Positions 34,181 to 42,432 of a stretch of 64,000 bases of DNA are shown here, one piece after another. Source of the DNA: Burkholderiaceae bacterium (GTDB taxonomy: Bacteria; Pseudomonadota; Gammaproteobacteria; Burkholderiales; Burkholderiaceae_C). A program made the position numbers and the translations under genes. The stretch is taken from positions 310,001 through 374,000 of the forward strand of contig JAHCKM010000002.1 of assembly GCA_026125795.1 (NCBI GenBank), written 5' to 3'. The notes under the pieces were generated by a model that was not told the DNA's origin, did not search any database, and saw nothing but the letters and a program-made list of their open reading frames with translations. Numbering within the stretch: position 1 is the stretch's first letter; every line of letters begins with the position of its first letter.

Positions 34181-35545
34181 TCATGCACTCACCGCCGGCG
34201 CGGCTGCCAGCGGCACGCTCACGCGCAGGCTCACGCCGCGCGGCGTCGCATTGTGCAGCTGCACGCTGCCGTTCAAGCCTTGCACGCGCTCCTCGAGCCA
34301 GCGCAAGCCGTAGTGGCCGCTGCGCGGCGTGCCGTCGGCCGGCAGGCCGCGGCCGTCGTCGCGCAACTCCAGCTCGACGCGGCCCGCCTGTGTGGCCACG
34401 CTGAGGGCGAGCCGCTGCGCCTGCCCATGGGCCAGCGCATTGGTGATGCCTTCCTGCGCGGCGCGGTACAGCGCCAGCGCGGTCTCGTTGGGCAGCGCAG
34501 CACCGGCCAGATCGATCTTCAGGTCCACCACGACGCCGGAGTGGTTGCGCCGCGTGCGTTCGGCCAGGTCGTCGAGCGCTTCGGCCAGCCCGAAGCTGTC
34601 GAGCACCAGCGGTGTCAGGCGCGGGATGATGCCGTGCATTGCGTCGTACAAGCGCGACGATTCCTCGGCGATCAGGCGCGCCGCCTGCGCGTTGTGCGGA
34701 TCCTTGGACGCGAGCCGCTGGGCGATCGACAGCGCCACGCTGCGCATTGCGATCACCGACTGGCCAAGCTCGTCGTGCAACTCGCGCGCGATCAGGTGCC
34801 GCTCCTGCTCCACATGCTGGTCGATCCAGCGCGACAGCTCGCGGCTGTCGGAGAGCTGGGTCTCGGCGCGCACCGCGCGGCGCTCGGTCTCGATGTGGTT
34901 CTGCAGCTCGCCCACCATGCGGTTGAACGCCGCGCCGATCGCCGCTGCCTCGCGCCCCGGCAACGCCGGCAGCGCGGTGTCGAAGCGGCCGCCTTGCATG
35001 CGGTTGAGCGCGTCGACGATCTGCCCGAACGGCCGCACGGTGCGGCCCACCTGCCAGAACACCAGCGCGCTGACCAGCACCAGCAGCAGCGCCGAGCCCA
35101 CCACGAGCTGCAGCAGGTTGTCCCAGGCGTCGAGCACCGCGCGCGACGCGTTGGCGCGCACCACCAGCTTGCCATCAGGGAACTCGATCGACTGCACCGA
35201 GGCCTGCGGCGAGATCAGCGACTCGAACCACTCGGGCGCGTCGCGGCCCGACTTGTACGGCGAGGGCGGCGAGCGGTACAGCTCCGCGCCGCCGGCATCG
35301 AGCAGCGTGATCTCGTTGGAACGCACCCGGCCCACGCCCTGCAGAAAAGCCTGCATCGCCTGCGTGCCCTGCGCCGCATGCAGCCAGGCGGTGCGGTTGA
35401 GCAACTGCGCGGCCACGCGGTTGGCAGCCACCGTCTCTTCGGCCACCGAGTCGCGCATGTTGGTCAGCTGCAGCGACACGACGGCGGCCACGAACAGCAG
35501 CGTCAACGCGGCGACGATGAGGTTGATCTTGAGTCGCAGGGTCAT
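34181..35545 (-). CDS. membrane sensor histidine kinase (HisKA_3/NarX-UhpB type)
   Basis: 454 residues from the ATG at 35545 (MTLRLKINLIVAALTLLFVAAVVSL). Two membrane segments (residues 8-27 and about 150-172) bracket a periplasmic sensor of about 120 residues. Then come a HAMP domain (VGRTVRPFGQIVDALNRMQ), the phospho-acceptor box ERHLIARELHDELGQSVIAMRSV and an ATPase with N-box (GITNALAHGQ) and G-box (LRDDGRGLPADG). Partner of the NarL-type regulator directly downstream. A stimulus such as methanol, formaldehyde or a metal is plausible from context (FlhS/MoxY-like) but not shown. Confidence 0.9.
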   Translation of the reverse strand: MTLRLKINLIVAALTLLFVAAVVSLQLTNMRDSVAEETVAANRVAAQLLNRTAWLHAAQGTQAMQAFLQGVGRVRSNEITLLDAGGAELYRSPPSPYKSGRDAPEWFESLISPQASVQSIEFPDGKLVVRANASRAVLDAWDNLLQLVVGSALLLVLVSALVFWQVGRTVRPFGQIVDALNRMQGGRFDTALPALPGREAAAIGAAFNRMVGELQNHIETERRAVRAETQLSDSRELSRWIDQHVEQERHLIARELHDELGQSVIAMRSVALSIAQRLASKDPHNAQAARLIAEESSRLYDAMHGIIPRLTPLVLDSFGLAEALDDLAERTRRNHSGVVVDLKIDLAGAALPNETALALYRAAQEGITNALAHGQAQRLALSVATQAGRVELELRDDGRGLPADGTPRSGHYGLRWLEERVQGLNGSVQLHNATPRGVSLRVSVPLAAAPAVSA

Positions 35546-35845
35546 GTCATTGCTGCATTGCGCCTCGCGTGTTCCGCGTCCCATGAGATGCGGTCGAGAC
35601 CGAGCGAGCAAAGCCGCGGCCGGGTGTGCGCCGGCGCTCGGCTGCGGCAGCCCCTCGCTGCGCGAGGGGTCCCCTGCGGTACTCAGACTCACGGCCCGCG
35701 TCGAAACTCCCTCCGCTCACTTCGTTCGCTATGGTCGAACAGTCGACGCGAGTCAGAAGTTGAAGCGCGCGATGCGCGCGCGCGGCCGCGAGTCTTCCGT
35801 TCCTCGGCGCCGCAGATGTCGCTACCGGCGCACACCCGACCCCGG
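35546..35845. other. repeat-rich intergenic DNA upstream of the kinase gene
   Basis: About 300 bp with no gene. It contains small palindromes (CCCCTCG-CTGCG-CGAGGGG near 35651-35668, TCGAACAGTCGA near 35733) and a GGCTTTGC-type end shared with the MITE-like family. The kinase promoter should be here but cannot be picked out. Confidence 0.4.
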
Positions 35846-36132
35846 CTTTGCCGGCACATCGGTGGCATGCATCGACAAAGACCGCGAGCGTCTCTGCGCG
35901 GTGGGCGGTACCCGGGGTGGGCGACTTGTGGGGCGGCGAGGAGCGGACCAGCACAAGGGGGAGTCCGGCGCGCTTTGAGCGCCGGACCGGCGAGAAGCCA
36001 TGAAGCAGCGGCGCGTCCAGCGCCGCTGCGAGCGGCATCGCAGCCGCCCTTGTGATGGGAGCACCGCAGCGCAGTCGGCCTGCAAGGCCGACCGACCCAG
36101 TAGGAGCCCGCCCCGGGTAGCGCCCGCCGCGC
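35846..36132 (-). repeat. MITE-like element, copy E (inverted, shorter)
   Basis: Inverted relative to the other three copies. Terminal repeats GGGCGGTACCCGGGGTGGGC (35903-35922) and GCCCGCCCCGGGTAGCGCCC (36106-36125). It lacks the central AGTCC hairpin module, so the core is 223 bp instead of about 300. It lies between the kinase gene and pqqA, with its GCGCGG-flanked end toward pqqA. Confidence 0.78.
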
Positions 36133-36350
36133 CGCGCAATCGCCTCGAGTGACCCAAACGAGCGTCGGGAGAAACTCATCCGGCGAATGGTATCGATACG
36201 AGTCGGCCGCGAAATCATGAAATTCATGAGGCTCGAATCATGTCGCGGGGGCTTTGCGAACGCCGCGCACTGCGCGAATCTGGGGCCGGGAGTCCTGTTT
36301 CCCCGCGCCTGCCGTCTGGTGGGTGTGTCACTAAGCCAAGGAGACTGTTC
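36133..36350 (+). promoter_or_regulatory. pqqA upstream region
   Basis: About 218 bp of less GC-rich DNA before pqqA, including a TATCGATA palindrome (36191-36198) and TCATGAAATTCATGA (36216-36230), which has an inverted-repeat core. The ribosome-binding site AAGGAGA (36338-36344) precedes pqqA. No -24/-12 site was found, so pqqA expression may be sigma-70 dependent. Confidence 0.4.
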
Positions 36351-36425
36351 ATGGTTTGGCAAACACCAGCCGCGACCGACATCCGCTTCGGTTTCGAGAT
36401 CACCCTGTACGTCGCAGCGCGCTGA
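36351..36425 (+). CDS. pqqA: PQQ precursor peptide PqqA
   Basis: A 24-residue peptide: MVWQTPAATDIRFGFEITLY plus VAAR. The invariant Glu-x3-Tyr pair (EITLY) that is cross-linked to become PQQ is present, and the length is typical. AAGGAGA lies 6 bases before the ATG. It is the first gene of pqqABCDE and is separated from pqqB by 103 bp containing repeat-like DNA, which may allow higher pqqA expression. Confidence 0.97.
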   Translation: MVWQTPAATDIRFGFEITLYVAAR

Positions 36426-36528
36426 TCAAGAGGCCCCCTTGCTCGCTGCGCCCGCTTTCCCCCGAGAGGGAGCAGTCGGCATGGGGCGGCCCGGCACCGA
36501 CTAACGGTCCGGCGCCGCCGACCGCCGA
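36426..36528. other. pqqA-pqqB intergenic spacer
   Basis: 103 bp with the CTCGCTGCG..CCCCCGAGAGGG style of intergenic repeat common in this lineage, and no gene. It could form a partial attenuator between pqqA and pqqB. Confidence 0.4.
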
Positions 36529-37449
36529 ATGCAGATCACCATCCTCGGTTCCGCGGCCGGTGGCGGCTTTCCGCAGTGGAACTGCAACTGCCGCAACTGC
36601 GCTGGCGTGCGCAGCGGCAGCGTGCGGGCCAAGCCGCGCACGCAATCGTCGATCTTTGTGCGCGCTGACGGTCAAGCCGATGGCGTGCTGTTCAATGCCT
36701 CGCCCGACATCCTGCAGCAGATCCGCGCGAACCCGTCTCTGCAGCCCGGACGCGCGGTGCGCGACACGGCGATTGCCGGCGTGGTGCTGATCGACGGGCA
36801 GGTCGATCATGCCACCGGGCTGTTCATGCTGCGCGAGCGCGGCAGCGCGTTGCCGCTGTGGTGCACCGACGCGGTGGCTGAAGACCTGACGCAAGGCAAC
36901 CCGGTGCTGCGCGTGCTGCAACACTACTGTGGCGTGGAGCGCCGGCGCATCGAGCCCGACGGCACGCCGTTCGTGATCCCCGGCGTGGCGGGCATCGAGC
37001 TGCGCGCGTTCGCGCTGGCCAGCAAGGCGGCGCCGTATTCGCCGCACCGTGATGCGCCGACGCCGGGCGACAACATCGGCGTGTTGATCGCCGACCGCGC
37101 GCGCGGTCGCTCGATCTTTTACGCGCCGGGCCTTGGGGAGATGACGCCGGCGCTGTTCGACACGATGTGCGGTGCCGACGCGGTGCTGGTGGACGGCACG
37201 TTCTTCACCGACGACGAGATGCCGCGCCTGGGCCTGTCGCGCAAGAGCGCGCGCGACATCGGCCACCTGCCGCAAAGCGGGCACGGCGGGATGATCGAAT
37301 GGCTCGATCGCCTGCCCGCGCGCACGCGGCGGCTGTTGATCCACGTGAACAACACCAACCCGATCCTCGACGAGGATTCGATCGAACGCGCCACGCTCGC
37401 GCGGCACGCGATCGAGGTCTGCGAGGATGGCATGACGATCGAGCTGTGA
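36529..37449 (+). CDS. pqqB: PQQ biosynthesis protein PqqB
   Basis: 306 residues of the metallo-beta-lactamase superfamily. [31 protein letters not shown] is the PqqB signature; [33 protein letters not shown] and [12 protein letters not shown] follow, and [16 protein letters not shown] closes the site. PqqB is a non-haem iron/zinc enzyme that hydroxylates the Glu-Tyr-derived intermediate in PQQ synthesis. Confidence 0.97.
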   Translation: MQITILGSAAGGGFPQWNCNCRNCAGVRSGSVRAKPRTQSSIFVRADGQADGVLFNASPDILQQIRANPSLQPGRAVRDTAIAGVVLIDGQVDHATGLFMLRERGSALPLWCTDAVAEDLTQGNPVLRVLQHYCGVERRRIEPDGTPFVIPGVAGIELRAFALASKAAPYSPHRDAPTPGDNIGVLIADRARGRSIFYAPGLGEMTPALFDTMCGADAVLVDGTFFTDDEMPRLGLSRKSARDIGHLPQSGHGGMIEWLDRLPARTRRLLIHVNNTNPILDEDSIERATLARHAIEVCEDGMTIEL

Positions 37450-37465
37450 GCGCGCGCCGGTCCGC

Positions 37466-38182
37466 ATGATGATGACTGCACCCGCCTGGTCGAGAACCGA
37501 GTTCGAAGCGCAGCTGCGCGAGCGCGGCAAGTCGTATCACATCCACCATCCGTTCAACCGGATGCTCAACGGCGGCCAGGCCACGCCAGAGCAGATCCGC
37601 GGCTGGGTGGCCAATCGCTTCTGCTACCAGATCGCGATTCCGGTGAAGGACGCCGCGGTGCTGTCCAACTGCCCCGATCGCGAGGTGCGCCGCGGCTGGG
37701 TGCAGCGCATCCTCGACCACGATGGATTCGAGCTGGGCGGCGTGCGCGACGATGGCGGCATCGAAGCGTGGCTGCGCCTCGCCGTGGCGGTGGGGCTGAC
37801 GCGCAACGAGGTGCTGGACCAGCGCCACGTGATCCCGGCGCTGCGTTTTGCGGTGGATGCCTATGTCAACTTCGCGCGCCGCGCGCCGTGGCAGGAGGCC
37901 GTGTGCTCGTCGCTCACCGAGCTGTTCGCGCCGGAGATCCACAAGCAGCGGCTGGCCAGCTGGCCCGAGCACTACCCGTGGATCGAGCCCGACGGGCTGG
38001 CGTACTTCCGCAACCGCGTCAGCCAGGCGCGGCGCGACGTCGAGCAGGGGCTGCAGATCACGCTCGATCACTTCACCACGCGGCCGCAGCAGGAGCGCGC
38101 GCTCGAGGTGCTGCAGTTCAAGCTCGACATCCTGTGGGCGATGAACGATGCGATGGCGCTGCGTTACGGGGTGACGGCGTGA
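37466..38182 (+). CDS. pqqC: pyrroloquinoline-quinone synthase PqqC
   Basis: 238 residues. Haem-oxygenase-like all-helical fold with family motifs [48 protein letters not shown] and [15 protein letters not shown], plus [33 protein letters not shown]. Carries out the final ring closure and oxidation to PQQ. Its stop overlaps the pqqD GTG start (GTGA). Confidence 0.97.
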   Translation: MMMTAPAWSRTEFEAQLRERGKSYHIHHPFNRMLNGGQATPEQIRGWVANRFCYQIAIPVKDAAVLSNCPDREVRRGWVQRILDHDGFELGGVRDDGGIEAWLRLAVAVGLTRNEVLDQRHVIPALRFAVDAYVNFARRAPWQEAVCSSLTELFAPEIHKQRLASWPEHYPWIEPDGLAYFRNRVSQARRDVEQGLQITLDHFTTRPQQERALEVLQFKLDILWAMNDAMALRYGVTA

Positions 38183-38532
38183 GCCCCGCCCGGCCGCCCG
38201 AAGGGGCTCAGCCCCCGCTCGGCGGGGAGGCGCGAAGCGCCAGGGGTGCAGATACGAGCGCCGCTCCCAGCCTGGCGAGCCAGCCGCGTGTGGGCAACGG
38301 CTTTCGGCTGCAGTGGGAGCCGACGCAGGATTGCCACGTGCTGCTGTATCCCGAAGGCATGGTCAAGCTCAACGGCAGCGCCGGCGAGATCATGAAACGC
38401 TGCGACGGCCAGCGCAGCGTGGCGGCGATCGTGGCCGACCTCGAGCAGGCGTTTGCGGCCCAAGGGCTCGAATCCGACGTGCTCGGATTCATCGCGATGG
38501 CCGGCGCGCAGCGATGGTTGGTCTGGGAGTGA
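38179..38532 (+). CDS. pqqD: PqqD peptide chaperone with repeat-derived N-terminal extension
   Basis: 117 residues from a GTG overlapping the pqqC stop. The PqqD core runs from about residue 33: [56 protein letters not shown]. It binds PqqA and presents it to PqqE. The first 30 or so residues ([20 protein letters not shown]...) are encoded by intergenic-repeat DNA sharing CGGCCGCCCGAAG with sites at 25250 and 25922. The usual family length is about 90, so this is an added disordered tail unless translation starts later. Confidence 0.9.
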   Translation: MSPARPPEGAQPPLGGEARSARGADTSAAPSLASQPRVGNGFRLQWEPTQDCHVLLYPEGMVKLNGSAGEIMKRCDGQRSVAAIVADLEQAFAAQGLESDVLGFIAMAGAQRWLVWE

Positions 38533-38536
38533 CACG

Positions 38537-39670
38537 ATGACAATCGGTCCGCCGCTGTGGCTGTTGGCCGAGGTCACCTACCGCTGCCCGCTGCACTGCG
38601 CGTTCTGCTACAACCCGGTGGACTTTGCGGCGCAGAGCGCCGAGATCGGCACCGACGACTGGCTGCGCGTGCTGCAGCAAGGCCGCGAACTCGGCGCCGT
38701 GCAATGCGGCTTCTCCGGCGGCGAGCCGCTTCAGCGCGACGACCTCGAGCTCCTGGTGGCCGAGGCGCGCCGCCTGGGCTACTACACCAACCTGCTGACT
38801 TCGGGTGTCGGCCTCACGCCGCAGCGTGCGGCCGCCCTGAAGGCGGCCGGCCTCGACCACGTGCAGCTGTCGTTCCAGGACTCCACGCGCGAGGTCAACG
38901 ACTTCCTGTCGCACACCAAGACCTTCGAGCTGAAGAATCGCGTCGCGCGCATGATCAAGGATCAGGGCTGGCCGATGGTGATGAACGTGGTCATCCACCG
39001 TCTCAACATCGACCACATCGATCAGATCATCGGCATGGCTGTCGAACTGGGCGCCGAGTACATCGAGCTGGCCAACACGCAGTACTACTCGTGGGCCTTC
39101 GTCAACCGCGATCACCTGCTGCCCACGCGCGAGCAGCTGCGCCGTGCCGAGGCGGTGACCGACGCCTGGCGCGCCCGGCTCGGCCAGCGCGTGCGCATCT
39201 TCTTCGTGGCACCTGACTACCACGAGGGCACGCCCAAGCGCTGCGTCAACGGCTGGGGCAGCATGTTCATCACCGTGACGCCCGACGGCACCGCGCTGCC
39301 GTGCCACACGGCCCGCATGTTGCCCGGGCTCGCGTTCCCGAACGTGCGCGAGCACAGCCTGCGCGACATCTGGTTCGACTCCGAAGGGTTCAATCGCTAC
39401 CGCGGCACCGGCTGGATGAAAGAGCCGTGCGCGAGCTGCGAGCACAAGGAGCGCGACCTCGGCGGCTGCCGCTGCCAGGCCTATCTGATCGCACACGACC
39501 CGGCGGCGGCCGATCCGGTGTGCAGCAAGAGCCCGCACCACGCGAGCGTGCTGGAGGCTGTGCAGCGCGCCGAGGCATCGACAGCGCCCCGCATCACCGT
39601 ACAGCCGTTGGTGTTTCGGGAGCGTGCCGAGTCGTTGCGCCTTGCGGCTCTTGCTTCTGATGTCGGCTGA
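38537..39670 (+). CDS. pqqE: radical-SAM PQQ biosynthesis protein PqqE
   Basis: 377 residues. The radical-SAM cluster motif is YRCPLHCAFCYNP (Cys17, Cys21, Cys24). CGFSGGEPLQRDDL, NVVIHRLNIDHID and the SPASM-domain cysteines (KRCVNGWGSM, LPCHTARM, EPCASCEHKERDLGGCRCQ, PVCSKSPHH) are intact. Forms the Glu-Tyr carbon-carbon bond in PqqA with PqqD. Last gene of pqqABCDE; a MITE-like element follows. Confidence 0.97.
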   Translation: MTIGPPLWLLAEVTYRCPLHCAFCYNPVDFAAQSAEIGTDDWLRVLQQGRELGAVQCGFSGGEPLQRDDLELLVAEARRLGYYTNLLTSGVGLTPQRAAALKAAGLDHVQLSFQDSTREVNDFLSHTKTFELKNRVARMIKDQGWPMVMNVVIHRLNIDHIDQIIGMAVELGAEYIELANTQYYSWAFVNRDHLLPTREQLRRAEAVTDAWRARLGQRVRIFFVAPDYHEGTPKRCVNGWGSMFITVTPDGTALPCHTARMLPGLAFPNVREHSLRDIWFDSEGFNRYRGTGWMKEPCASCEHKERDLGGCRCQAYLIAHDPAAADPVCSKSPHHASVLEAVQRAEASTAPRITVQPLVFRERAESLRLAALASDVG

Positions 39671-39689
39671 CGCACGCGTGCCGGTGTTG

Positions 39690-40058
39690 GCGCGGCGCGG
39701 CGGGCGGTACCCGGGGCGGGCTCCTACTGGGTCGGTCGGCCTTGCAGGCCGACTGCGCTGCGGTGCTCACTCCGAGAGGGCGGCTGCGATGCCGCTCGCA
39801 GCGGCCCTGAACGGGCCACGCCTTGCAGGCCGCGCCGGGCCAGGGGTCCCGGCCCCTCGCCAGGCACGAACAGTCCACTGGACTGTTCGTGTCCGGGCTC
39901 GGCCTCATGGCTTCTCGCCGGTCCGGTCCCTGCGGGTCCGGACTTCCCCTCTCTGCGTTCCGCTCCTCGCCGCCCCACAAGTCGCCCACCCCGGATACCG
40001 CCCACCGCGCTGAGACGCTCGTGGTGTTCTTCGAGGCATGCCACGGCTTTGCTCGCTT
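39690..40058 (+). repeat. MITE-like element, copy F (forward)
   Basis: Fills the gap between convergent pqqE and the xox operon. Terminal repeats GGGCGGTACCCGGGGCGGGC (39702-39721) and GCCCACCCCGGATACCGCCC (39984-40003); tail ACCGCGCTGAGACGCTCGTGGT to GGCTTTGCTCGCT (40045-40057). Central hairpin CACGAACAGTCCA / TGGACTGTTCGTG (39865-39891) with 13-bp perfect arms. It may act as the transcription end point of both operons. Confidence 0.82.
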
Positions 40059-40076
40059 AGCACTGGCCCGCCACAT

Positions 40077-40604
40077 TTACTGCTGCAACCGCAGGATCTC
40101 CAACTGCTCGGGCACGGTCTCGAACGTGCCCGTGCCGGCCGGCATCTGCATCAGCGGCTTGGCGTGGCCGTCGAACAGCCACACACTGGGGTACACCAGC
40201 AGGCGCTCGCGCTCGTCGCCGATCGAGCGCATGAACTCGACGTAGCGCAGGCTCTTGTCGCCGATGCGGAAGTACAGCTTGTCGGCCGTTACCGACAGGC
40301 TGCTGCGCAGGTCGACCACCAAGTAATCCTTCGCAAAGTGCGGCACCAGCTGGTCGGCATGCCGTTGCAGAAAGGCCTCGTAGCGGCGGCAGTAGGGGCA
40401 GTCGCTGGCGCCGAGGTAGACGTACAGGCGCTTGCGCTCGTGCTGTGCGCGCTGCAGCGCCGGCGTGAGGTCGAACTCATGGCGCTGCGGCACGCCAGCC
40501 GCCTGCACCGGCGTCGGGTGGTAGGCGTCGGGAAACGCGGCGCCCACCGCAACCGGCATGCCGCACAGCCATGCGGCCACCACCAGCGCGCACACGCGGC
40601 GCAT
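40077..40604 (-). CDS. secreted thioredoxin-fold protein of the xox operon (SoxW-like)
   Basis: 175 residues. Signal peptide MRRVCALVVAAWLCGMPVAVG-AA, so periplasmic. Thioredoxin active site GASDCPYCRRYEAFL (Cys69, Cys72), then DYLVVDLRSSL, VYPSVWLFDGHAKPLMQMPAGTG. Thioredoxin-like SoxW proteins keep SoxYZ-type carriers reduced; here it follows two SoxYZ-like genes, suggesting the same job in a quinoprotein-linked relay. Last gene of the xox operon, 2 bases after the previous stop. Confidence 0.83.
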   Translation of the reverse strand: MRRVCALVVAAWLCGMPVAVGAAFPDAYHPTPVQAAGVPQRHEFDLTPALQRAQHERKRLYVYLGASDCPYCRRYEAFLQRHADQLVPHFAKDYLVVDLRSSLSVTADKLYFRIGDKSLRYVEFMRSIGDERERLLVYPSVWLFDGHAKPLMQMPAGTGTFETVPEQLEILRLQQ

Positions 40605-40606
40605 CG

Positions 40607-41473
40607 TCAGCCCAACGCCAAGGTACCGACGTACTGGCCGTCCTTCGAGTCGGTCACCTCGGCGCGCAGCTCGCCGCGGCCGTGCGGCACGAAGTGAAAG
40701 CGCAGCGTCGGGTTCTCGCTCACCGAGAAGTCCAGCTCCGCATCGAACACCTTGCGCTGCGCATAGCTGACGCGGATCGAGCGCACGAAGTGCGGCGGGA
40801 TGAACATCACGGTGACCTGGTTCAGCTCGAAGCCGGTGTCGTTGGGATGCACCACGGTCACGTCGGCCGGCATCGGCTGCCCGATGCGCAGCTCGCCGTT
40901 CACGCGCAGCACGGTCTTGCCGATCAGGTGCAGCGCGTCGCGGTTCGGTGGCGCCGAGCAGCCGCCGCTGGTCTTGACGTAGCGCGAGTCGGTGTGCAGC
41001 TCGCCGTTGGACAACTCGCTCACCACGCGCACGTGGCTGTATTCGTCGACACGCAGCCGGGTCTCGAAATCGGCCTGGCCGACCTCGGTGGTGAGGTCGA
41101 GCACCGCGGCCAGCGGCGACGGGTTCTTGTCGACCACCAGGTAGAGCTTGCGCACGTGCAGATCGGGCCGTTGCGGCAGCTTGGAGGTCACCTTCACGGG
41201 CACCGAGGCGCCGTAGGCCGCGCGCAGCGGTGCGGCGAGCTGCACCACGGCCTGGCCCTGCCGGAGCGCGCGGCCGGCAAACAGCGCGCGGGTCAATCGC
41301 TCCCACTCCGGCGACGACGCATCGTGTTCCGCCGAAGGCAGGCCGCCGGGCGCGGCCCAGGCGGGCACGCCGGCGGTTGCGGCCAGGCCCGCGAGAAATC
41401 GGCGTCGATCCGATGCCATCGTCAGTCTGCGCCGAGCCGCCTCGAAAAAAGAAAGTGAGCGCGGGGCTTTCAT
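40607..41473 (-). CDS. quinoprotein-associated SoxYZ-like carrier protein (second copy)
   Basis: 288 residues; GGGAGGAGAGAC directly precedes the ATG at 41473, which overlaps the previous stop (ATGA). A Tat-type signal is present (SDRRRFLAGLAATAGVPAWA). The body is a fused SoxY-SoxZ-like protein: VVQLAAPLRAAYGASVPVKV, VDKNPSPLAAVLDL, TSGGCSAPPNRDALHLIGK (conserved Cys) and VPHGRGELRAEVTDSKDGQYVG. Paralogue of the product at 42422-43252; the two flank the MBL gene. Periplasmic carrier proposed to work with PQQ dehydrogenases; the bound ligand is unknown. Confidence 0.85.
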   Translation of the reverse strand: MKAPRSLSFFEAARRRLTMASDRRRFLAGLAATAGVPAWAAPGGLPSAEHDASSPEWERLTRALFAGRALRQGQAVVQLAAPLRAAYGASVPVKVTSKLPQRPDLHVRKLYLVVDKNPSPLAAVLDLTTEVGQADFETRLRVDEYSHVRVVSELSNGELHTDSRYVKTSGGCSAPPNRDALHLIGKTVLRVNGELRIGQPMPADVTVVHPNDTGFELNQVTVMFIPPHFVRSIRVSYAQRKVFDAELDFSVSENPTLRFHFVPHGRGELRAEVTDSKDGQYVGTLALG

Positions 41474-42432
41474 GTCTCTCCTCCCTTGAAGAGCAGGTCG
41501 CGCTCGAAGCGCAAGAACGCGATCGACACGTTGCGGCGGTGGATCGTGTCGTACTGGTCCCAGGTGTCGAATTCCGGCAGCTCCACCGCATCGGCCGCAC
41601 CGAGCAGCGAGTCGCCGGCCGCCACCATCGCGCGCACACGCACCTCCAGTTGCTCAAGGTAGCGCTCCACGCCGTCGATGAGTTGCGGCGACGCGCTGGC
41701 CCCGTGGCCGGGCACCACGGTGCGCGGTCCGAGGTCGCGCAGCGCCTGCAGCGCCCGCTTCCATCCCGGCAGGTCGCTGTCCTGGATGTCGGGGATGCGC
41801 CGTGCGTCGAGCAGCCCGCCGGCAAACAGCACGCCGGCGGCCTCGTCGAGCACCGCGATATCGCCCGGACCGCTGGAGTGGCCGAAGTGCAGCACGCGCA
41901 CCGGCCGGCCGATCGCGTCGAGACCGTGCGTCGCGTCGAACACCTCGTCGGCGTCGTACAACGCGGTGCCGCGCATCGGGCCTTCGCCGACGGTGCGGCG
42001 CAGGTCGTCGAGGCAGGTCTTGCAGCGCGAGGCCATCAGGCCGGCGCTGCGGCGGTGCATGCGCACCGGGATGCCGCGCTCGCGGAACGCCGAGCCGCCA
42101 AAGAGGAACTCGGGCCGCACGTGACTGACCAGTGCCACGCGCACCGGTAGATCGGTGACGCGCGCGATCGCGGCCAGCAGCGTCTGGCCGTGTGCGTGGG
42201 AGGTGCCGGTGTCGATCGCCACCACGCCGCGCGGCCCGACGATGAATCCGGCGTTGCCGATGCGGCCGAGGTTGCCGGTGTCGGCCGCACCCGGGCTGCC
42301 GTGCACCGCGTAGACGCCGGGGGCCAGTGCCACAGGCGTGACAGGGTGTGCCGGTTGCGCGGCGGCGCAGCCGCCCAGGACGGCACCCAGCGCGCCCAAC
42401 ACCACCCGGCGCGCGACGGTTTCATCGCGCAC
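41470..42432 (-). CDS. quinoprotein-relay metallo-beta-lactamase-fold protein, degenerate metal site
   Basis: 320 residues with a lipoprotein-like signal (RRVVLGALGAVLGGC). MBL-fold order is kept: GNAGFIVGPRGVVAIDTGTSHAHGQTLL, then VALVSHVRPEFLFGGSAF where the zinc motif HxHxDH should be. It reads HVRPEF, so two histidines and the Asp are changed. VLHFGHSSGPGDIAVLDEAAGVLFAGGLL has GG for the usual GD, while VVPGHG is retained. It probably binds metal differently or has become non-catalytic. Between two SoxYZ-like genes in the xox operon; starts 11 bases inside the preceding gene. Confidence 0.8.
   Translation of the reverse strand: MRDETVARRVVLGALGAVLGGCAAAQPAHPVTPVALAPGVYAVHGSPGAADTGNLGRIGNAGFIVGPRGVVAIDTGTSHAHGQTLLAAIARVTDLPVRVALVSHVRPEFLFGGSAFRERGIPVRMHRRSAGLMASRCKTCLDDLRRTVGEGPMRGTALYDADEVFDATHGLDAIGRPVRVLHFGHSSGPGDIAVLDEAAGVLFAGGLLDARRIPDIQDSDLPGWKRALQALRDLGPRTVVPGHGASASPQLIDGVERYLEQLEVRVRAMVAAGDSLLGAADAVELPEFDTWDQYDTIHRRNVSIAFLRFERDLLFKGGET

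Noticed and set aside
36246-36265. Possible -24/-12 element upstream of pqqA (GGGGGCTTTGCGAACGC)
   Set aside because: The doublet spacing can be forced, but the -12 half lacks TTGC and the -24 half lacks TGGCAC.
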